Part shown: piece after piece, positions 1 to 5,870 of the stretch
Numbering within the stretch: position 1 is the first letter of the stretch
Layout of the letters: the number at the start of each line of letters is the position of its first letter
Assembly (NCBI GenBank): GCA_013695335.1
Contig: JACDAR010000002.1
Location: 1-7,505, forward strand
Origin: Rubrobacter sp.
GTDB lineage: Bacteria > Actinomycetota > Rubrobacteria > Rubrobacterales > Rubrobacteraceae
DNA length: 7,505 bases
Direction of reading: 5' to 3'
The notes under the pieces: model-generated
Database searches by the model: none
What the model saw: only the letters and a program-made list of their open reading frames with translations
Told to the model about the DNA's origin: nothing
Program-made: the position numbers and the translations under genes

Positions 1-1
1 G

Positions 2-676
2 GAACTCGCATTGCCAGCTTTGCCGGTGAGGATCGAGTGCTACGACATCTCGAACACGATGGGTACGAACTCCGTAGCCTCGATGGTCGTCTTCCAGGGC
101 GGGCGTCCGGCGAAGAGCGAGTACCGCTGTTTCAAGATAAGGACCGTCGAGGGCGCGGACGACTTCGCGAGCATGGCAGAGGTAATCCGGCGGCGCCTGG
201 AGCGGCTCAAGGCCGAGGATGAGAAGTTCACGCCTGCTCCGGATCTGATCCTGCTCGACGGCGGCAAGGGACAACTCTCCGCCGTGATGCCCATAGTGGA
301 CGAGATGGGCGTCGGCACCGAGTTGCCGGACATACCGCTTCGCTCGCTCGCCAAACGCGACGAGGAAGTGTACGAACCGGGCCGTCCGGAACCCGTGATC
401 CTGGCCCGCGAATCCCCCGAACTACACCTCCTCCAACGCGTCCGCGACGAGGCCCACCGTTTCGCCAACACGTACCACCGCCAACTCAGGGGCAGGGCCA
501 TGACCGCCTCCGTCCTCGACGAATTGCCGGGCGTCGGACCAGCCCGCAAGAAGATGTTGCTCGAACACTTCGGAACCCCCGAAGCCTTCACCAACGCCTC
601 GTTGCAGGAGATAGAGGCAGTACCCGGACTACCCGGCAGGGTCGCGCGCGAGATCCACGGCCGGTTGCACCGTTAG
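2..676 (+). CDS. uvrC: UvrABC system protein C, C-terminal part (5'-truncated by window edge)
   Basis: UvrC makes the dual incisions around bulky lesions in nucleotide excision repair, with UvrA and UvrB. The reading frame is open from base 2, so the start, the GIY-YIG nuclease domain and the UVR motif lie upstream of the window. What remains is the RNase H-like endonuclease half and the tandem helix-hairpin-helix tail. Counting from the codon at 11, the conserved IECYDISNTMGT block carries Asp12, LLDGGKGQ carries Asp83 and RDEAHRF carries His149. These match the acidic residues and histidine of the family's 5'-incision site. Two hairpin motifs follow near residues 169-188 (LPGVGPARKK) and 196-215 (VPGLPGRVA). 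The end is a normal TAG at 674-676 with no truncation. uvrC directly upstream of rapZ is the usual order in Actinobacteria. Identification is secure. Confidence 0.97.
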   Translation, partial: ELALPALPVRIECYDISNTMGTNSVASMVVFQGGRPAKSEYRCFKIRTVEGADDFASMAEVIRRRLERLKAEDEKFTPAPDLILLDGGKGQLSAVMPIVDEMGVGTELPDIPLRSLAKRDEEVYEPGRPEPVILARESPELHLLQRVRDEAHRFANTYHRQLRGRAMTASVLDELPGVGPARKKMLLEHFGTPEAFTNASLQEIEAVPGLPGRVAREIHGRLHR

Positions 677-773
677 GTTTCAGGGGCTCGGAAGCGTCGC
701 TGTTGCCGGCAGTCGCATCGTCTGATTCTTGTCGAAAGTTGTTGGTAGCGGGAAGCAAGCCACTTGGTATTAC

Positions 774-823
774 CTGATAGCTGAAACCTGATGCCTGTAA
801 CCTTCTGGCCTGTAACCTTCTCG
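774..823 (+). repeat. Heptanucleotide tandem repeat array, CTGAWRC type, upstream of rapZ
   Basis: Successive 7-base units can be read: CTGATAG at 774, CTGAAAC at 781, CTGATGC at 788, CTGTAAC at 795, then an 8-base variant at 802, CTGTAAC again at 810 and a decayed unit at 817. The last part also reads as a 14-base direct repeat (793-806 and 808-821, period 15). A single unit in the opposite orientation, GTTTCAG (677-683), sits directly after the uvrC stop codon. The same unit recurs in the gap-pgk spacer. The array lies just upstream of a possible -10 element for rapZ. Function is unknown. It resembles the short heptamer repeats known from cyanobacterial intergenic DNA, but only in general form. 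Confidence 0.75.
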
Positions 824-828
824 TTAAA

Positions 829-834
829 TATGCT
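829..834 (+). promoter_or_regulatory. Possible -10 element for rapZ
   Basis: TATGCT within an AT-rich patch (824-834) in an otherwise GC-rich spacer resembles a sigma-70 -10 hexamer. No convincing -35 element is visible 16-18 bases upstream. If used, transcription would begin near 841 and give rapZ a leader of about 80 bases. Weak call based on composition and position only. Confidence 0.3.
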
Positions 835-906
835 GACATCCGTTGCAACCCTGGGGGACTGATGTTACCTTCCGGCGAGATCATGAACCGTTCGGCGCAG
901 CACAGA

Positions 907-913
907 GGGGAGG
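907..913 (+). promoter_or_regulatory. Ribosome binding site that sets the rapZ start
   Basis: GGGGAGG lies 7 bases before the GTG at 921. The open frame extends upstream to a TTG at 843, but that start has no Shine-Dalgarno sequence. The 26 extra residues it would add are low in family-like sequence. The ribosome site therefore favours GTG 921. Confidence 0.75.
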
Positions 914-920
914 ATGCCGC

Positions 921-1835
921 GTGAGCGAGCAGTCGCCCTCGACCACAGAGCCCCCGCTACAGGGCAAACGGAGCATCATAATCATCACCGGCCTTTCGGG
1001 AGCCGGGAAATCCAACGCCATGCGGGCCTTCGAGGACGCCGGATACTACTGCATAGACAACCTGCCTCCGCGCATGATCCCGGCCGTCATGGAGCGCGAC
1101 GGCCAGGAAGGTCCGGACGGGGTAGTTGTGGTGATGGACACTCGCGGTCGGAGGTACTTCGGGGAGGAGCTGGAGCGGAGCCTCGAAGCCGTGGAGCACG
1201 CGAACGGGTGGGAGAAGAAGGTACTGTTCATAGAGTCAGACGACCGCACCCTCGTCAGGCGATACCAGGAGAGCCGCAGGCCGCATCCCGCAGCCCGAAA
1301 CGGCGACGTGCTCGAAGCCATCAGGGCCGAGAGACGGGACCTCTCGACCCTGCGTGAGAAAGCGGACGTGGTTGTGGATACCTCCGGCTACTCCACCCTC
1401 GACGCCAGGATGCGGTTCAAGAAGCTGGCTGAGACGCTCACGGGGCGGCTGACAGTCAGCCTGATCTCCTTCGGCTTCAAACACGGCGCCCCGATGGACG
1501 TGGACATGCTCCTCGACGTCCGATTTCTCCCCAACCCCCACTACGATCCCGAACTTCGTCCCCTCACCGGCCAGGACGTCCCCGTTCGCGATACCGTGCT
1601 CGCCCACGCAGATACCCAGGAATTCCTGGGACGCCTGCGAGACTTTCTCGCCTTCCTGATCCCACGCTACGCCGAGGAAGGCAAAACGTACTTCACCCTT
1701 GGCATTGGATGCACCGGCGGCCGTCACCGCTCCGTGGCAATCGTCGAGGAGCTCGCCCGTCATCTGCGCGAGGAAGGCGTCGAGAGCAACGAGATAGACA
1801 TCTTCGTCCGCCACCGCGACATCGAGGGCCGATAG
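921..1835 (+). CDS. rapZ: RapZ/YvcJ family RNase adapter and nucleotide-binding protein
   Basis: This is a cytosolic P-loop NTPase of the RapZ (YvcJ, YhbJ) family, 304 residues from GTG 921, close to the usual family length. The Walker A motif GLSGAGKS is at residues 24-31, followed by the family block AGYYCIDNLPP (about 40-50). The C-terminal domain shows GFKHGAP (185-191), the DVRFLPNPHY block and GCTGGRHRS (263-271), all hallmarks of the family. In E. coli the C-terminal domain binds GlcN6P and the small RNAs that control glmS. In Gram-positive bacteria the role is less clear, though the gene is consistently grouped with yvcK and whiA. Here it is separated from yvcK by two accessory genes, which is unusual. 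Upstream are a strong ribosome site and a repeat-bearing spacer, suggesting its own promoter. Family identity is secure; the regulatory target is not shown by sequence. Confidence 0.96.
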   Translation: MSEQSPSTTEPPLQGKRSIIIITGLSGAGKSNAMRAFEDAGYYCIDNLPPRMIPAVMERDGQEGPDGVVVVMDTRGRRYFGEELERSLEAVEHANGWEKKVLFIESDDRTLVRRYQESRRPHPAARNGDVLEAIRAERRDLSTLREKADVVVDTSGYSTLDARMRFKKLAETLTGRLTVSLISFGFKHGAPMDVDMLLDVRFLPNPHYDPELRPLTGQDVPVRDTVLAHADTQEFLGRLRDFLAFLIPRYAEEGKTYFTLGIGCTGGRHRSVAIVEELARHLREEGVESNEIDIFVRHRDIEGR

Positions 1836-1868
1836 AAATACGCGGGCAAGCTGGAAGCCGTGGTCGGA

Positions 1869-1874
1869 TAGAAT
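1869..1874 (+). promoter_or_regulatory. Possible -10 element upstream of the halohydrin dehalogenase-like gene
   Basis: TAGAAT, preceded by GG and an A, lies in the 95-122 base spacer after rapZ. The same hexamer occurs at 2698-2703 upstream of the next gene, in similar GG-TAGAAT context. No -35 box is recognisable. Two matching hexamers, each in a short spacer ahead of an accessory gene, make promoter function plausible but unproven. Confidence 0.35.
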
Positions 1875-1957
1875 CTGGTGGGATGAAGGGTGTGGGTGGA
1901 AGCCAGAAGAAATGAGGATGCAATGCTCCGATGGATATTGGGCTGGAGAGGATTCCA

Positions 1958-2656
1958 GTGACTGGCCGCCTCGAAGGAAAGCGGGTTCTCGTAACGCACG
2001 CCGAACGCTATATTGGTCCGCCGGTCAGCGAACTTTTCGAGAATGAGGGCGCCCACGTCATCGCTGACCAGTCGGAGTACAAAGACCCAGGCGTCATCCA
2101 GGAGGTCGTCGGGCAGGCCGGACGCATAGATGTGCTCGTCGCCAACTTTGCCGGGCCGCCGCATATGATGCCACTGACGAACATGCTTGGGGACGTGACG
2201 GAGTTCGAGGACGAGGATTTCCAGGCTTATCTGGACGAACTGGTGTAGCCGCTGATGCGTTTCGTGCGGGCCGTGCTGCCGCGGATGATCGAACGCCGGG
2301 AGGGCAAGATCGTGGGCGCGACGAGCGCGACGCCGCTCCGCGCCATCCCGCAGCTTGGCATCTACAGCGCCGCCCGCGGTGCGCAGAACGCCTTCCTCCA
2401 GGTCGTCGGAGCAGAGGCAGCGCCCCACAATGTGCAGGTCAACGCTATCGGCCCCGCGCACATCGCGAACAACATGTACTACACAGACGAGATGCTGGAG
2501 AATGATGAGGTGCGTGAACAGCTCGTCGCGGACATCCCGGCCGGACGGATCGGCGAGGGAAGGGAGGCCGCCGAGCTCGTGCTGGCGCTTTCCACCGACG
2601 CGAGCAAGTTCCTGGCGGGGCAGGTGATCCCGATCTCCGGTGGCTGGGTTACCTGA
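1958..2656 (+). pseudogene. Halohydrin dehalogenase-like short-chain dehydrogenase/reductase, interrupted by in-frame TAG
   Basis: Two open stretches in the same frame, split by a single TAG (2246-2248), together encode one Rossmann-fold protein of about 232 residues. It is not an ordinary SDR. The nucleotide-binding Gly-rich motif is replaced by T-H-A-E-R-Y-I-G (T13 to G20), which fits the halohydrin dehalogenase halide-pocket signature T-X4-F/Y-X-G. The catalytic residues are Ser123, Tyr136 and Arg140 (S-X12-Y-X3-R) rather than the SDR Ser-Tyr-Lys. The SATP block, the AIGP block and a C-terminal GQVIPISGGW are also present. Family enzymes convert vicinal haloalcohols to epoxides plus halide, without NAD(P). 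The start is chosen as GTG 1958, 8 bases after GGAGAGG; ATG 1931 in the same frame is the alternative. Amber is codon 97, in the helical region before the catalytic half. The second half has an ATG at 2255 but no ribosome site. Recent inactivation, readthrough or a base-call error could each explain this. Confidence 0.8.
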
Positions 2657-2697
2657 CCCAACGCCGCAATGGCCTCCCGCGTGTAGATGGCGCCGGG

Positions 2698-2703
2698 TAG
2701 AAT
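2698..2703 (+). promoter_or_regulatory. Possible -10 element upstream of the glutathionyl-hydroquinone reductase gene
   Basis: TAGAAT in the context GGGTAGAATTAT is the most AT-rich patch in the 117-base spacer before the gene at 2774. Transcription would start near 2709-2711, giving a leader of about 65 bases. The same hexamer precedes the neighbouring accessory gene at 1869. There is no clear -35 box. Confidence 0.38.
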
Positions 2704-2773
2704 TATCCCATGAAAGATGTTCGGAGCAGGTTGACCGCTGAATGCTGGCTGCGCGGATCGGAGGGATGCACTA

Positions 2774-3727
2774 ATGGGCATGCTCGTGGAGGGTGAGTGG
2801 CGTACAGGGAACAGCTTCGCAAACGAAGAAGGCCGCTTCGTGCGCTCCGAGACCTCGTTTCGGGACCGGGTGACCGCCGACGGTTCGAGCGGGTTCCCGG
2901 CTGAGGCTGGCCGCTACCACCTGTACGTATCGTGGGCGTGCCCGTGGGCGCACCGCGCGGTCATCATGCGAAAGCTCAAGGGCCTGGATGACGCCATCTC
3001 GCTCTCCAGCGTCGCGCCGTTCATGGGGGAGGATGGATGGACTTTCTCTGACGATTTCACAGACCCACTGTACGATTCGACGCATCTGCGCGACATCTAC
3101 ACGAAGGCGGACCCAAACTACACGGGCAGGGTCACTACGCCCGTCCTGTGGGACAAAGGGCGGGAGACAGTCGTCAACAACGAGTCGCGTGAGGTCATCC
3201 GCATGCTCGACACCGAGTTCGGGGAGTATGCGGCAACCGATGCGAAATTTCTGCCGGATGACCTTCGGGACGAGGTGGATCTGACGATAGAGGCAATCTA
3301 CAACCCCATCAACAACGGCGTGTATCGTTCGGGCTTCGCCTCAAGGCAGGATACCTACGAAGAAGCTGTAACCGAGGTTTTCGAGGCGCTCGACCACTGG
3401 GAGAACGTCCTCTCGGAACAGCGGTATCTGTGCGGCAACGTCGTAACCGAGGCAGACTGGTGCATGTTCACGACGCTGGTGCGCTTCGACCCCGTCTACC
3501 ACTATCATTTCAAGTGCAACCTGCGCCGCATCTCCGACTACCCGAACCTGTGGGGCTATCTCAAGGATCTCTATCAGACGCCGGGCGTCGCCGAGACCGT
3601 TGACTTCGACCACATAAAGCGCCACTACTACACCAGCCACGAGAGCGTCAACCCGACGCGCGTCATCCCGAAAGGTCCGATTCTGAACCTCGGCGAGCCC
3701 CACGACCGCGACTGGTTCTCGGGCTGA
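2774..3727 (+). CDS. Glutathionyl-hydroquinone reductase (Xi-class glutathione transferase; YqjG/PcpF/ECM4 family)
   Basis: Enzymes of this family use glutathione to reduce glutathionyl-hydroquinones, releasing hydroquinone and GSSG. PcpF does this in pentachlorophenol degradation. The 317-residue protein follows E. coli YqjG (about 328) from end to end. It opens MGMLVEGEW, has the thioredoxin-fold active site SWACPWAHR with nucleophile Cys56, then RVTTPVLWD, the glutathione-binding NNES block, INNGVYRSGFA, TTLVRFDPVY, HFKCNLRRISDYPNL and a closing NP-x-x-VIPKGP. These are family signatures, the last ones specific to the Xi class. One local oddity is W-C after TEAD, where relatives commonly have a hydrophobic residue and Arg. 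The ATG at 2774 has a good ribosome site, GGAGGG at 2760-2765, 8 bases upstream. The gene sits between rapZ and yvcK, which are usually adjacent, beside a dehalogenase-like gene. The thiol cofactor in vivo is uncertain, since most Actinobacteria use mycothiol. Confidence 0.93.
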   Translation: MGMLVEGEWRTGNSFANEEGRFVRSETSFRDRVTADGSSGFPAEAGRYHLYVSWACPWAHRAVIMRKLKGLDDAISLSSVAPFMGEDGWTFSDDFTDPLYDSTHLRDIYTKADPNYTGRVTTPVLWDKGRETVVNNESREVIRMLDTEFGEYAATDAKFLPDDLRDEVDLTIEAIYNPINNGVYRSGFASRQDTYEEAVTEVFEALDHWENVLSEQRYLCGNVVTEADWCMFTTLVRFDPVYHYHFKCNLRRISDYPNLWGYLKDLYQTPGVAETVDFDHIKRHYYTSHESVNPTRVIPKGPILNLGEPHDRDWFSG

Positions 3728-3751
3728 AGGCGATGCAAGGTCCCGGCCCGA

Positions 3752-3757
3752 TATACT
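3752..3757 (+). promoter_or_regulatory. Possible -10 element giving a leaderless yvcK transcript
   Basis: TATACT is followed by exactly 7 bases and then the GTG at 3765. With normal -10 spacing, transcription would start on or next to the first base of that GTG. No Shine-Dalgarno sequence precedes GTG 3765, which fits a leaderless mRNA. No -35 hexamer is evident. Confidence 0.42.
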
Positions 3758-3764
3758 TGATTCC

Positions 3765-4727
3765 GTGAGCGGGATGGAAGATTTGCGGGTAGTGGCGTTC
3801 GGGGGCGGTACCGGGTTGCCCGTGCTTCTGCGGGGATTGCGCGACAGGGTGGAGGATCTCACGGCTGTGGTCACCGTCGGGGATGACGGTGGCTCCAGCG
3901 GCCGGTTGCGCCAGGAACTCGGGGTGGCGCCGCCCGGCGACGTGAGGAACTGTCTTGTGGCGCTCGCAGGGCGACGGGAGCTTGCAGAGGTTTTCAATTA
4001 CCGCTTCGAATCAGGCGGTGAACTCACGGATCACGCGGTTGGCAACCTCATCATCGCGGCGCTCTCGGACATGGCGGGCGGTTTCTGCGAGGGTGTAGAA
4101 CAGGCCGCCCATTTTCTGAGGGTGAAGGGGCAGGTGTTCCCGGCGGCCGAGAGAAGTTTGACGCTCGTTATCACCCACCCGGACGGCTCTGTGACGCGCG
4201 GCGAATCAACGCCTCGGGACGCTGGTAGACGCGCCTCATCGGTCGCCGTCGAGCCTGCTGACGTACCGGCCCCGCCAGGCGTGATCGAAGCCGTCGAAGG
4301 GGCTGACGTTGTGGTGCTTGGGCCAGGAAGCCTGTTCACGAGCACCATTCCCGCGCTGCTTGGCGGCGGGGTGCGCGGGGCGCTGGCTGGCTTCGATGGT
4401 CCTGTGGTGTACGCTGCGAACGTCATGACCCAGCCCGGGGAGACCACGGGGTTCTCCGTCTCGGACCATGTGCGGGCGCTCCTGGATCACGGGATACCGA
4501 GGGTGACGGATGTGATCTCACACTCGGGCACGCTGCCTGACGAACTGGTCGCCCGATACAAGGCTGAAGGCGCGGCCCCCGCGGTAGTTGATCTCGGTAC
4601 GCTGGAAGACATGGGCGTCCGGGTGCGGGAGGCTGATTTGCTATCCGACGATTTCGGGGCGGGCGTGCGCCACGATCCCGCCAAGCTCGCGGTAGCGGTG
4701 TGCGACGTTGCCCTCGTTCGCCTCTGA
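3765..4727 (+). CDS. yvcK: YvcK/GlmR family (CofD-like) gluconeogenesis factor
   Basis: This is a cytosolic protein of the CofD-like/YvcK fold, 320 residues. In Bacillus subtilis the family member (GlmR) binds UDP-GlcNAc and stimulates GlmS, steering carbon to peptidoglycan precursors. The mycobacterial member (CuvA) affects cell wall and morphology. Signature segments are FGGGTGLP (12-19), VGDDGGSSGRLR (38-49), PPGDVRNCLVALA (56-68), DHAVGNLIIAAL, VVLGPGSLFTSTIPALL and ANVMTQPGET. The start is GTG 3765 or ATG 3774. The second adds nothing to the family core and has no better ribosome site, while the first fits a leaderless transcript from TATACT at 3752. The 3' end overlaps whiA by 20 bases, so the two are surely co-transcribed. 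Together with rapZ, both genes point to control of amino-sugar flux. Identity is secure. Confidence 0.96.
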   Translation: MSGMEDLRVVAFGGGTGLPVLLRGLRDRVEDLTAVVTVGDDGGSSGRLRQELGVAPPGDVRNCLVALAGRRELAEVFNYRFESGGELTDHAVGNLIIAALSDMAGGFCEGVEQAAHFLRVKGQVFPAAERSLTLVITHPDGSVTRGESTPRDAGRRASSVAVEPADVPAPPGVIEAVEGADVVVLGPGSLFTSTIPALLGGGVRGALAGFDGPVVYAANVMTQPGETTGFSVSDHVRALLDHGIPRVTDVISHSGTLPDELVARYKAEGAAPAVVDLGTLEDMGVRVREADLLSDDFGAGVRHDPAKLAVAVCDVALVRL

Positions 4728-5571
4728 GCTGAAGCGCGAGCTGGCCTCGCGGACTGCCGCGACCAGCCACTATACCCACAGGCAGGAACTAGCGGGCCTG
4801 ATGGATGCGGGAGGTCAGTGGGATGCTTCAGGCGTCACGTTCTCCACCCGCAACGCCGCCGTTGCCCGCTCCGTGGTGCGGCTGCTGAGATCAGAGTTCA
4901 GGCTCGAATCGCACCTCTCACCAGTGGGGCCGGATCGCTTCGGGCGCGCCCGTTATGCAGTCCGTGCCGGGGGCAACGGCGCCATTCAGGCGAGGGAGGA
5001 ACTCCGGGCAGCGCGCGATGGGCTGCGGGGTTTCGCAGAGAAAACCGCGTATCTTCGGGGAGCATTCCAGGGCGCTGGTTCCGTTACCCGTCCGGATAAG
5101 GGTCATCACCTTGAGATAGTTCATCGCGACGAAGCATTTATCAGGCGCGTCGCAGATCTATCCAGAGCACAACTCGTTGTGACCCTCAGACGTGGACGCT
5201 GGTTAGCCTACTCCCGCAGCGCAGACGGCGTGACCACATTCCTCTCACAGCTCGGGCTGCATGATGCGGTTCTAGAATATGAGGCGCGGGCCGTTCTCGG
5301 GGAGGCAAAGGCGAACGCCAACCGCGTTACCAACTTCGACGCGGCGAACGCCGGACGCACAGCGACTGCGGCGGCCCGCCAGCAGGAAGCCCTCGAAGCC
5401 CTCGACCCGGGCGAACTGCCGCAGGCGCTGCGCGAGATGCTGGAACTTCGTCTGGAGCACCCGGACGCCTCGCTCGCGGAACTTGCCCGTCTCGGGGAAC
5501 TCTCCAAAAGCGCCGTCAATCACAGGCTGAGAAGGCTCGTTGCCCTTTCGGAGAGGCCCGCAGTCCGATGA
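4708..5571 (+). CDS. whiA: WhiA sporulation/cell-division transcription regulator
   Basis: WhiA is a DNA-binding regulator. In Streptomyces it acts with WhiB on sporulation septation genes, and in other Gram-positives it influences division and chromosome segregation. The 287-residue product has the bipartite family layout: a LAGLIDADG-homing-endonuclease-like N-terminal domain and a C-terminal helix-turn-helix. The segment LAGLMDAGG (28-36) still resembles the endonuclease motif. AYLRGAFQGAGSVTRP (114-129) with HHLEI is the second half, and the catalytic function is lost in this family. The HTH lies near 255-277 and ends SKSAVNHRLRRL. Its turn appears about two residues shorter than in relatives that carry a PP before SKS. 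The start is TTG 4708, supported by the N-terminus PSFASELKREL matching the family. It lies inside yvcK, and the stop overlaps the next gene by ATGA, implying translational coupling on both sides. Confidence 0.95.
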   Translation: MPSFASELKRELASRTAATSHYTHRQELAGLMDAGGQWDASGVTFSTRNAAVARSVVRLLRSEFRLESHLSPVGPDRFGRARYAVRAGGNGAIQAREELRAARDGLRGFAEKTAYLRGAFQGAGSVTRPDKGHHLEIVHRDEAFIRRVADLSRAQLVVTLRRGRWLAYSRSADGVTTFLSQLGLHDAVLEYEARAVLGEAKANANRVTNFDAANAGRTATAAARQQEALEALDPGELPQALREMLELRLEHPDASLAELARLGELSKSAVNHRLRRLVALSERPAVR

Positions 5572-5870
5572 GCCCGACGTACATCCGTTGCGAGTGGGTT
5601 CACGATTTCGAGGACGAGCCGTATCTTCTCTACTACGAACTCGATGATGAGCGGTACGTGACCAGGAACATCGAAATCTTTAAGGATGACAGAGTAATAC
5701 GAGCCGGTGAAGCTCTGGAGCGGAATCTGACGGTGCTTTCCGATCAACCCGTACCGACCATAGAAGAGATAAACGCTCAAGAAGCATTCCGTGCGCAAGA
5801 GACCGCCGCGCAGGAATTCGAGGAGGCGTGGCGTGCGGCGGCCGGCAACGAACTGGGGTCAGAAACCTGA
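5568..5870 (+). CDS. Small DUF6881-type protein, function unknown
   Basis: This is a 100-residue soluble acidic protein with no signal peptide or membrane segment. The ATG overlaps the whiA stop (ATGA at 5568-5571), so translation is probably coupled to whiA. From memory of the family, the pattern Y-I-R-C-E-W (5-10), H12, DEP (16-18), LYYELDDERY (21-30), an F-K-D-D-R turn, P-x-P-x-x-E-E-I near 62-67 and a C-terminal EFEEAW (83-88) matches DUF6881. I could not confirm this by search. In the remembered family pattern the aligned second residue of YIRC is followed by Val, while this protein has Cys8. No catalytic motif is evident. Its position suggests a role with, or dependence on, the whiA operon, but no function can be assigned. 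Confidence 0.8.
   Translation: MSPTYIRCEWVHDFEDEPYLLYYELDDERYVTRNIEIFKDDRVIRAGEALERNLTVLSDQPVPTIEEINAQEAFRAQETAAQEFEEAWRAAAGNELGSET

Noticed and set aside
843..920. rapZ starting at TTG 843
   Set aside because: No Shine-Dalgarno sequence; the added residues do not resemble the family. GTG 921 has GGGGAGG at good spacing.
1236..1814. Minus-strand 192-residue open frame inside rapZ
   Set aside because: It lies wholly opposite a well-conserved gene and has no recognisable domain.
1851..1903. Repeated TGGAAGCC in the rapZ-dehalogenase spacer
   Set aside because: Only 8 bases, without period or symmetry; likely chance.
1760..2461. Minus-strand 233-residue open frame across the rapZ end and the dehalogenase-like gene
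   Set aside because: It spans two real genes, has no family motifs and is typical of antisense open frames in GC-rich DNA.
2255..2656. Independent 133-residue gene starting at ATG 2255
   Set aside because: It is in the same frame as the upstream part, lacks a ribosome binding site and begins in the middle of an SDR-fold protein. It is the second half of the interrupted gene.
2731..2736. TTGACC as a -35 box for the reductase gene
   Set aside because: No -10-like hexamer lies 16-18 bases downstream; that region is GC-rich and runs into the ribosome site.
3341..3997. Minus-strand 218-residue open frame across the reductase/yvcK junction
   Set aside because: It is opposite two confidently identified genes; its composition (Ser/Arg/Pro rich, then Val rich) is that of an antisense shadow.
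4804..4842. LAGLIDADG-like motif in whiA as sign of a homing endonuclease or intein
   Set aside because: WhiA proteins descend from this fold and keep remnants of the motif; the gene is of normal length and layout.
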